DNA of 64,000 nucleotides from Endomychus coccineus. Lineage: Eukaryota; Arthropoda; Insecta; Coleoptera; Endomychidae. The number at the start of each line of letters is the position of its first letter. The stretch's first letter is position 1. The DNA lies in NCBI GenBank assembly GCA_958510875.1, contig OY294068.1, positions 25,338,297 to 25,402,296 on the forward strand, written 5' to 3'. Positions 40,301-52,300 of this stretch are shown here, piece after piece. The translations under genes and the position numbers were made by a program. Under the pieces are notes generated by a model. The model was not told the origin of the DNA and did not search any database. It saw only the letters and a program-made list of their open reading frames with translations.

Positions 40301-43300
40301 AGCCCGACTATGTCCTTGAGACTTGTCAGGGATACCAAGGAGTTCCTTAACAGGCTAGCCGGTGGAGACAGATTCAACCTGACCTGGACTCCTGGTCACT
40401 CAGGTTGGGGAGGGAATGAGAGAGTTATTAAGACAAAACTTTTATTAAATCAATTAATTTTGTAATAAATGTTCAAAATTTCCATTCAAAACATCAACAG
40501 AGATTTCAGTCGATTTTCAAATGTTCATTAGTATTTGAGTGTTTAAATTAATAAACAATGCACAATTTCAAAGCAGTTTGTTAAATGACAAGCTAGTAAT
40601 TATCACTTAAGACTGTATTTCTGTCATTTATATCCACGGCTTCCCTAATTACCCTAAAATATCTTACAAAGCCGGAAAGGCCGGAAGATGTTATTATGGT
40701 AAATATAACAATATAACCACTTCTTGACTAAGAATTCCGATCTCAATGAAAAGTGCAACATCTGCAATCCAGCGAGTCAACAGTCTATTTGTCAGCAAAG
40801 TATGGAAATTTCCCGACTACCCCATCAACAAGTGCAGCTGTTACGTGTTATGCAGGAAAGTTTCCCAAAAGAAACATACTAAATGAAAAAACGTTTAGAG
40901 CCGTGGAACGACGTTGTTGAGAAACTGGGAATGTGACACCAGAAAAAAATAATTCTGGTATGCCTAGAACAACAAGAACCATTCAGAAAGAGAATATCAT
41001 TTCAGATTTAGTTGGAATATGACACGACAAACAAATACATATTCTGCAAGTACTTGGAGTGTTCTTAAGGAGCTTCAGCTACATCCTTATCACTACAGAC
41101 AAGTTCAAGAGCTCTTGCCAGACGATCTACCGGTTGGAGTGGATTTTTGTGAAACGTTACAAGGAAGGACAGTCCTCAGTTCCAATCCACATTACTAACA
41201 CTCGTTTGAAATTAATGTTTGGGCAGCAACTTTAGGTAACAAAATTAATTGGTTATCAAATTCTTTCTAGAAATATTTCATGGTAACGTCGAAGGTCTCT
41301 CTTTTTTATGCACGATGAAGCTCCCCCGTATTTTGATAGAAGGTGTCGTAATTGGTTAAGTAACCATTATCCAAATCGATGGATTAGTAGAGGTGCAGAA
41401 GCTTCGATTCATTGACCCCCCCCCGATCATGCGATTTCAATCCTTTGGACTACACAGTTTGGTCATATGTTAAGGAAAAGGTCTATTCTACATCATGAGT
41501 TGCAAGACAGAATTGAACGACACTTTAATGACCTCATAACTGATCCTCAACCATTTAGAATCGTTTAGTAACCTTTAGAAAAAAGGATAGAATTGTGTAT
41601 TCGTGAAAACTGAGAACATGTTGAACACTTACTCCAACTGAATATTTCATGTTTTTATTCAAATTATTGGTAATTGTTTTTTACTTTATACCAACATCAG
41701 TTATTACTTTATTATTTTCAAATCAAAATATTCCGAAAACGATACACAGTATCGAGTTTTACCAAGAGTACCTTTTTAGTGTAAAATTGAATGATGTTTA
41801 ATTTCACGTAAAATTTGAATTAGAAAATCCAACCTCAAAAAAGTTATGATTAAAATTACTTTGTACGAACCGTGTAATCAGCGTCCTCTATGAGAGTCAG
41901 ATATAGAAAAAAGTTCATGCGATGTGTCAGTATCCAAAACATATTCATACCAAATTTCATTACAATGTTGCCAGTAATTCCGACGTAATAGGAAAAATGT
42001 CTTTAAGTTTTTTTTTACAATTTTTTTTATCTTGAATACGGATGCGGTTGCGAAAAGTTTTTACTAAGCTAAGCACTTATCTATCAGTGTTCTACCTATC
42101 CTAGCAACGGGGCCACCGTTTTTCTTAAACATCCTGTATGTGTCGACAAAAAAAATCTTGTTTAAATAACTTTATGGTTAATTTTGACATTACTTTTTGT
42201 AGCAATTAAATATTATTTGAAATAATTACCATTTGCATTGCATCAAAACCATAATATTGAAACAAATCAGGGGTTACACTATAAAAGTGGACATTGAAAA
42301 GATTAAGAATCGCTACTTGGTTCCGACTAGTAGAAATATGAACGTATCTTCATATATAATTATATAACAGACGGCAACAGATTCGATACGAGCTTGTTTC
42401 ATATTTCCTATAGGCCAAAAATAGAATCAAATTTTCTTTCGTATAAAAAGAACCGTTGGCAAATTGAACGTTCCCGATTGGGACAATGCGATCATATATA
42501 TGTCAATAACTTATCGAATATAGGTTATCATAAATCTTTCAAGTAGCTAGTTTTTTATACTCACACTCTAATTTATCCTCTGGTCGACCAGCTTCTAGCA
42601 GTGATAAATAACAAACGATATCCTTAAGAGATACTTTCACAGTATTTACATCTAAAGTACTTGCTTTCCTAACGATATGTCTTACTTCTGAAAAAAGAGA
42701 AGGAACAGATCAGGGTCATGTATAAAGCAATAAAACTTCGGGAAAAGTGGTAGAATTCGGGTGAAAAGTTTGACAGTTTAACGAGGCTATTTTTCTGCAT
42801 GATTGAAGTAACTTTTGCGAACAACCTGAAATTTTCCATAGTTCGAGAATATTGAATTAGTCTGATAAATATCATTATCGAGTAAGATTTATTTAAGCCT
42901 GTTAGCTGTTAGCATGATTACTTCGGTCATAGGGGTGAAACCAGAACAGAAAGATGTCTTCTATAGAAGTGTTTCTCATAAGATTTTATGCATGGAATCT
43001 GTAGTCAAGAATTATGGGGAGCAATAAAATGAGACGTTCTTTTATGTTAAACATGTAATTTAAAATCTTACGTTTCTACTCTGTGACATTGACAAATTTC
43101 CTATTTGAATCAGCCAGTTGTGCGAATGAGAATACGTTATTTTGTATTAGAACGAAATTAAGGATTTTGCAGATTCTGCATTACTATAACCAGGTTTGCG
43201 ATAGTACGATACAGTGTGTTTTACAGGGTCATTCTCGGTGAATGGACGGTTCTAGGTAAAAAATTGGTTTCACTCCAGTGTCAGTTAATAATTGATAGTT

Positions 43301-46300
43301 AAAACTTTTTTAGGCGCGTTGGTCTATTTCAGATGAGGGGTAAAACCATGAGTCCGTCACGTCCCGTCACACTGTAGCTATATATATTAGGTACTAGCTG
43401 TACCCTGCCACGCTTCGCTGTGGCACACGGGAGCGGGGAGACAGCTTTGTGATATAATTGCGCTTTGATTTTGAAAGTTGGCATGAATTGAGCAGTCATC
43501 ACAGTTTTTTTAACGATCAGCTGTGATTTCCTCGCTTCCGGCAGATGGCGCGGTCACTGGTACACAGCTGATCGTTAAGAAAACTGTTTTTTCGCGGTCG
43601 CACATATGTGACTGATGCAAAAAATAAATAAAAACAATCCTTGATGCGGATTATATATTATGCTAAAATTTCAGCTCGATCGGTGCAGAACTTTTTGAGT
43701 TTTTGAAGCGTACACAAACCAACATAACATTTTTATATATAAGGATTATGTATACTGCCGCGTGCGCAACTGCGGCCGTGCGGATCTCGGGTCGGGAGTC
43801 AGGCAGTCTCTCTATAAGCTTACACACGTGTGCATATCTGAGTCGGTGTTGGTGAGCCTGCCTGTGTGAGCCAGTGCTCTCGATTACGGTATACAGGACA
43901 GGTATACGTATACACTGCGTATACACACTATAAACTGTATACAGCTACAACAGCACGCATATACTCGACGTTATTCATTGACTCAATCCTCCGTCCTCGT
44001 GCAGACGAAAGTTATATTTTATGCTAACTGAAAAAATGGACTCATACTTTAATTATTACAGAGTAAAGAGTAATAATTAAATTATGTGTGATCGGTAATA
44101 GTAGCCTGTTTTTATATATGAGCACACCTGATTCCACAGTATGTTTCATGCTTGGATCTAATCTAATAATTTAAGTATCGTCGAAGTTACCGATAATGAC
44201 GCCGCAAATGAAGAAAATGCTGTTTAACATTACTTTCATTTACATCGATGTGAATATAATATAAATAAATAATATTTTTTGAAAATAAAATAATGGCTAT
44301 CGGGTTACATTCATACTCTTTACAGAGATTGTACCGCTCATTATAAGTTTTTTATTATTAAATATAAAAAAGTATATACTTGTTGATTGAAATGCTGACA
44401 GTTGTGAAAACTGAAGAAAAACTAATTATATTAATTTTCATTTAACAATAATAAAATTGTAATTTCGGATGCTACAATAATTCAAAGATAACATAAAATA
44501 AATTGGTTATTTCATAATGTCAATTTTCACTTCTGTCAGCAGTGATCGGTGACTGCCCGTTTTTTTTTTGTAGATTCGTACTACCAGGTTTCGAGGTCAA
44601 TTATTACACCTCATCCTCAGGTATATATAAAGCATGGCTGTGATGAAGAAAAATGTATCAAAATTTGCTAAAACAGTTGTAAAAATATTTTTATTTCAAA
44701 AATTTTATCGAAATATTATTTTTTAATTAATAATATTGTAAATTGTTAATTTATAGTAAAACCTTTTGAAAAGATTCACCTACATTCAATATATAAAATT
44801 ATTTATAATCATATAGCTTCATTTCCAGATAATTAAAATTTATATGTAAAATTCGTTTTAGATTTATATAATAAAATGTTGAACAGTTGAAATTCAGAAA
44901 GCTAGAAAGTAATTATTCTAATGATGAGAAATATGTAACTTTAAATAGCAAATTGGTAAAAAATTATTAAAAAACGTAACTTATAAAAAAATGGATACGT
45001 TTTGAATGTTTGATGTTTCTGCAATTATAAGGATTATTAATAATAATATTAATGATATGTAGTGGTGAAGTGATGAAACCATATGATTTTAATTAGAGAG
45101 AAGTAGAATATAGCTTCCTGTAAAATGACAAAATGATAATAATAATATTAATTTTGTTAAGGCTTTAAATTAGATTATGGATGAAAAACTTGGGTTATAA
45201 TTCAAAGCGATTTGTGTGTTTAGTGTTATTGATTCGTTGTTTTTAAAAGATTTATCGGTTTATAAAAGTTCTAAGTTGTTTTATAAACACATACATTTTT
45301 TAAAAACAACGAATTAATAACACTAAACACACAAATCGCTTTGAATTACGACCCAATTTTTTTTCTTCAATCTAATTCAAAGTTTTAACAATATTCAATA
45401 TTATAATTATTTTGTTACAGGAAACTATTTATTCTACTGAAAGTCGAAAGTTCTCTCTATTTAAAATCATATGGTTTTTTATCACTTTACCACTATATGT
45501 CATTAATTCCTTCTAAGTGCATAAACATTAAACATAGAAAACATTTTTTATAATAAATTTTTTAATAATTTACAACCAATTTGTTATCTAAAGTTACATA
45601 TTCCTCACCATTAGAATAACTGGAACTACTTTCAACTGTTCACTATGTATATTATATAAATCCAAAATTAAATTTTACATATACATTTTAATTATCTGGA
45701 AATGAAGCCATATGATTATAAATAATTTTATATATTGAATGTAAGTACATGTTATAAAAAATTAACAAATTATTTATTTATTATAAATTAAAAAACTATA
45801 TTTTGATCATATTTTTGAAATAAAAATATTTTTACAACTGTTTTAACAAATTTTGATAAATATTTCTTTATCAGAGCCATGCTTTATATATACCTGAGGA
45901 TGAGGTGTAATAATTGATCTCGAAACCTGGTAGGTTAAAACAATTCTACGAAAACAATCCTCCGAAAGCTGTTCTTCGAAAGGCAATTCTTCGAAAAAAC
46001 ATTTCTTTGAAGAAAGTATTCTTCGAAGAACAGTCCTTTGAAAATCTTTTTTTCGAAGAACAGTCCTTCGAAAATCTATTCTTCGAAGAACAGTTCACCG
46101 AAGATAAAATTCTGATATGAAACATTCAGATAAAGGGCACACTTATAGTCAATTTCTTCTTAGGTGAGTATAAATAGTAATTTATGGAAATACCTGGGTC
46201 AATAACAAGTGGATTATCTACCCCGGTGACAATGAGTAATTATTTAATTTAATTGCTTTATATCTCAAATGTGATTAGCAATCATCGCTCTGCTTCAATT

Positions 46301-49300
46301 ATTGAAAAGGACACGTTGGGAATAATGAAAGGTAAGTATTAATACTAATTTATGGAAATACCTGTGTCTCTCAATAACAAGTGAATTATCTACCCCGATG
46401 ATAATGAGTAATTAATGTCGGCTGAAAGGGACTATACAAATATTGTTCCCCTCATAGTTTCCCTGTGAGCCACACCGTTGACATAGAATAAGCTGAAGAT
46501 GAAGTTTGTATCAAGCGAAAAAGGCAACCCGAAATTGATCCTCGACGGATACCCATTTGTAAAAGACATACAAGTGGATAGAAGGATCTATTGGAAGTGC
46601 GAGCAATTTGAAACCAGGAAGAGGAGTTGCAGAGGTCAAGCTATTACCGACGGAGGCCAGTTATACAAGAAAACTGGGGTGCATAATCACGCTGCAAACG
46701 CTGCAACTGTAGAGGTATCAAAACTAATGGAGCGTATACGAGTCACAGCAGCCACTTCAAGAGATACTCTACATTATATTCTGTCTTTATTGTCTGGCAC
46801 AGTCAGCAGCAGTTTTGCAGGACAAATTCCATCCGTAAGTTGCATGAAGAGGACAATAAGGAACATAAGAAGAAGGAACGATGCTGAAGCAGTTTTATTC
46901 TATCCGAGTTATATACCCAAACGATGAAAGGTGAAGATTTTTTTTATGCATGACTCAGGGCCTACTGAAGACCAAATATTGATTTTTGCAACTGCACAGT
47001 ACCTAAGGTTATTGGAAAAGTGTACCAACTGGTTTATGAAAGGAAAAAATTTCAATTCCCCTGATGTATGCACTATTTCCGGACAAGAACAATCTTACTC
47101 AACAAATGGAAAGATATCTCCGAACGCCAGACCCACCAACATACTGATTGCATTTGAAAAAGCAGCATCTACTAAAACCTTCCGGAAAGTTGGGTTCATG
47201 GATGCTTCTTCCATTTTTGTCAGTGTATCTACAGAAAACTACAGCAAGAGGAACGTAAGAAAAAGTATGATACAGATGCAGACTTTGCTCTAAAAATGAG
47301 CAACAATTATTTTATACGAGTTACTGACGTTCTGTATCTTGACGGTTCCTTAGTTTCGTTTTTAGTTTTGAGGTGTCAATTTAATTTTAAAAAATATAGA
47401 AGAAAACAGCTATTCAATTTCATTGCTTATGAATGTTCATTTTACATGGTCGTACTTTAATGAAATGTATTCAGATTTAACACAAATGAATGGTGAAAAG
47501 GTAGACGGATTTAAAATAATTTCATCAGTTTTGGTTCCATATTGAAAGTTCCTCGAAACTTGATCAAGAACTGGTAACGAGAAGAACCAAAAACACGTTC
47601 TGGCTTATTTTGAATAATATATGCTGCTGATAATTTAGTTTATAAAGGAATTGTTTCCCCAGCCGTCTCCAAAAATTGAAATAATTGTTGCTTATTATTT
47701 TTTCTAACAAATGAACGCTCATTAGTCAATAACAATTAAAGATAGCTATAGGCACACTATACATAGAGAAGAAGTACCTAATTTGAATGCCTTCGCGAAT
47801 AGCAAATAATATATAGGACATTCGATCTGAACAATTATTTAAATGTGAGATATAAAGCCTTGGATATGAAGATTTATTTAAAGTAGGGTTTTGTCAATAT
47901 AAATATTTAATATCTTAAAACCATAGACATAGACATTTATCAATTAAATATAGCATTAGTATTTGCTATTTTACAATAGAAACTGCAACATAGTACGTCC
48001 AAAAATATTAAAAAAAATAGAGTTTCATGATAGTAATCAAAATTTTCAAAACTCTATCTTCAGTAGTTTTCCGTAAGCGTCTAATAGTTCATCAACCGTG
48101 AGTGATCCTGTATGCCCAAAGAAAACCTTAAAAAAACTTACTGTAAGTCAGATTGGTCTTGACATCGAACTTTCCCGCCTTTTGTTGAATAGGCGTCGGA
48201 AAATGTCCGATTTCTCAGGATACGTATTATTATCACGAATTCAAATCGTGAAAGTTAACAACTTTATTCAAGTTAGGGCTTATCCAAAATTATATTTATT
48301 CGAAAAAAATTTGCAGGAAATACATTTGTAGTTGATATAATGAATCCTGTGCAACTTCAAGCTTCAACAGCAATTTTAACGCTGACAACAGTAAAGTTAA
48401 TACAAATAAATCATAGCCATCTGAAGCTACACGTTTCCTTTTCTGAAGTTTAATATTTCATACCTGTATAAGCTTTCAAAATAGTTTTACTTTTATATCG
48501 TTTATACCTCTTGTAAAATATTGACTTGAAACTAAAAGTTAATTTTCCATATCTTTATATAAATGTTTCAGGTGTAGGATCAGCTTTATTTTAATAATCG
48601 ATGAAGTAAACTGCCAAAAAGAATTTTGTAACGAAGATGAACCTCCTGAAAAATAATATCTTCTGATTTTCATTCAATATCAAAATATATATTTTTGGTA
48701 CAAAGCAGAACGAGTAAGTAGGTACATTATTTTTTTCTTCACACATTAAGTAAACACTAAACCAGTTTATGAATTACGTTACAAATTATTTGACATAATA
48801 AGTAAAGAATTCCTAAATTTGTTTGTAACACAGTTTATCAAATCAAATGGTTAGTTGTATTGAAAAACATTGAAAAGTTGCTCAATCTGACAACCATGAC
48901 TAACCTTGAGCCATGATGTCATTTCTTTCTTAACGTGAACAGCGTTTAATAACCTCACGATGAGGCAGACGAGAGTTGAAATCGAACCCAAGTCCTCCTG
49001 AATGCAAAGGTAACAAACAGCTTGTGAGCATCGCCACAATGCTTCGTTTACAATTTATACGTCTGATAGTTATTCGTATTTCATACGGTGAATAATAAGG
49101 TGTTTATACCTTCGACACCGGGAATAAAATTCCTTGTGGGATATAAATTCATATAAGGCAAACTACTTTTACACCATTTCAACAAATAGAGGGAATATAA
49201 GAGGGTTTCAATTTCCCTCGGAAGTTTAATCCCCAAAGTATTGCTCACTTTCGAAGCAATACCCTTTATCCTCTGGATTTTATTCTAGATAATATAGATT

Positions 49301-52300
49301 GCATAGCCTTCACAGTTCTGTTATGTTAATGAAAACAATTAGAATCTTCAATAACTAACATAAATCCCGAAGTTTGTTAACCCTATCGCTTCAGACTTTA
49401 GATAATGCTCGGAAAAGTTACGCAGACAAACATCCTGAAATCACAAACTCAAAGTTCACCGTTGCCGTTATTGGAAATGAGAATGAGTAAATCTTGATCT
49501 CCCGTTCCCTCTTCCTAATCGTTCATTTTACCATCTCTCGTTCTAATTGATGACAAAGATATCCGGAGTTTGAGCTCCGGTGTGGCTATTTGTCATCATG
49601 TTTCCTGAGAACATCAACTTATTCAAGAAGATGAAATAATACCTTGAAATTCATCTTGACAAGATCACGTATCCGATGTTATTAATTCCATAAAGGCCAA
49701 ACAAATTTAGATATATATCCGGGATTAATTTTCCCAAAGAATAAGCCCCTACTTGTTCTATACTATATATTATTATTGAATTCCAATTATTTTGGAGAAG
49801 TTGTATTTTTGTAAAACATCTTCAGATAAGACGATTCATCATTATCGAAATAATGAGCCTGTTATTTGACGAGTTCCCTGTCCTTTAACCTATTCATTCG
49901 TGTACATTTTATTGTAGCTTCATCATAGTCTACCCTCTCTCATTCTATGTAGATTTTAGTTGTTCGGCGGGACGGGAATAAATAAACCGCTTATAAATTT
50001 AAAGTGGGTCGGCTGTCAGATTCGTTACGATGTTCTTTATTTTAAAAGTATATGAGAGAATATTTCAAGAATTTCGTTGTTATGCTTAAATATCTGCTTA
50101 TCGAGGCATTTAAAAGCAAACATTGTTGAGACCTGCGACTATACGAAGCAGACGCAGAAATGTCGCCATTTCATTATACAGTGTTGCCATCAAAATGAAC
50201 CCCCAAACGTGGCAATTATAATTTCCCTTATTGATTTTCCGACGCCTGCCTTTCCTATTTTTGAGGTTAAATCTTTCTTTATGTCGCGGTGACAATTTTC
50301 ATATTCAAGCTAAGGCCAGGCGCCCACTGGCGATTAGTAGTCGCGCCATTACTTAGACGCAGTAATATTCAAGTGGCAAAAAAGGAACGCGCACTGCGAT
50401 CAAAAATCGTATTTCGTGGAAATTGCCTGTGTCGTAGCTTTACTACAACATAGGAAAAGACGGATTGTATTCGATAATTGGTCAACGAGCCAAATCTAAC
50501 AGGGATAAAACTGAAACTTTTTGGGAATGCTTTACATTCATTGAAGTAAACTGTCGCGCGACTACAAATAGCTAGTGCGCGCCTGTCCTAACGGTTTTAA
50601 CTGGAATCTATCTAAGCAGAGATCACGTGAATAGTCAAATGAAAATCTGGACTAAGCAGTTGAAAAATATTAGTTCCTACATAATTAAATATGATGTTCA
50701 TGCATTTGCAAGAATCATTGAAAATTTAAATAAATTTATCAATTTCACAGCTACCGGTTGAATAATCTGGCCTGTGAAGCATTAATTTTGACCAAGAAGT
50801 CCAAACTACTTTGATTCTGTATCATTGTATATAACTGGGCAAATAAGAAATAGACATAGGAACACCAATATAATTGGAAAAATAACTTTGATTACCTTCT
50901 AGTTTTCCGTTATTAACAAGTAATGAATTATTCGATTTTTTTGATGAGTTCCTTGAGATTTGACTATGCGAAGGTGAAGAATCTGTACTTTTCTTACCGA
51001 GTACTTCATGACATGAGTAGGACGTATGTGTTACCATGAGCAAAGGATGAACGGTACCTGCAAGAAACAAAAGGTAGGTTTAAAGTATAATTCGATAAGT
51101 TTTGAATACGCTATAATGGAATAACAAGGGAGTTATCTCTGGGAAATCCTAAAACTATTCAATTCTATAGATTGCTGATTCATCTATTTTCTTAAATATA
51201 TAAAAATTTTTCCTATTCATTAGTGTAATTTAAGTTTTAATTTAAATGAAATATACATTTACCATTTGTTATTAGTGAATAGTTTTACTTATGTAAAAAT
51301 TCATCCGTATCGTTTTTTAGATGAAATTTTAAAAGAATATTTTTGTAATTTTTATTTTTTTTATAAGAAATTTCAATAATGAATTTACAAAATATTTATG
51401 ATTTTTGAATATAACAAATTTATTGATATTTATTAATTAAGAATTAAAGTTTAAATAAATTTGAAGGGAATTATTATCAATTTTCGTTTTATTAATTGAA
51501 TAAATAAATAGTTTAAGCAAATGAATTATATATTATTGAAATTTGAAAAATTATCTAAAAAATGTCTTGATTTTAATGTAAGAGAAATATTTTGATTTTT
51601 ATCATTTTTATTAATTTAATTATATTTTATTAGTATTGAAATGAATTTTGAAAAATAAATTTTACTTTAACGAATAAAGTTTTGTTAATGTAAGAAATTG
51701 TATTTACAAAAATTTTTTTGGTGAAATTTTAATAAGCTTTTTTTGTAATAAGCTTCAAATTAAAAATTTTATTTATAAACAATTTTATTGAAAATTATAT
51801 TTAAATTTATGAATTTTTTCTTTTATATTTACTAATTAAAATTTTTCAATGAATAAATATATGTTTATGGTTTGTTATTAGTAACTAAAGTTTTATTTAA
51901 GTGAACATTTTTCATTCTTTCAAATTTTAAAGGTATATTTTATAATTTCTTATAAGTAATTATTTTAATAAACTTATTACTGTAACCTAGTAAACAAGGT
52001 ATCGATATCGATATCGATATCGAATAGTAAATATAGAATGTGATAATTATGAAAAGCAATATCTGCCGGGTCGAATTGTTATAATACTTGAAGTCAAGGC
52101 GAGGTTACAACCTTATGGAATTGCTTTGACCGAAGCAATAATAAAGTGACGATCTGGAATCTCTCTATAATGAGGTATTAATAGATGTCCAGTTCAAATC
52201 ATTGAGTTAGTCATTGAGTATCAGTATTATTAACAGATCATCATTATTCAGACAGGTATTAACAAGTTATCAATTGTATGTGGTGCTATTAATATAGTAT

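Noticed and set aside
45914..46120. Repetitive protein with [10 protein letters not shown] units
   Set aside because: It is the translation of a minisatellite whose period happens to keep frame.
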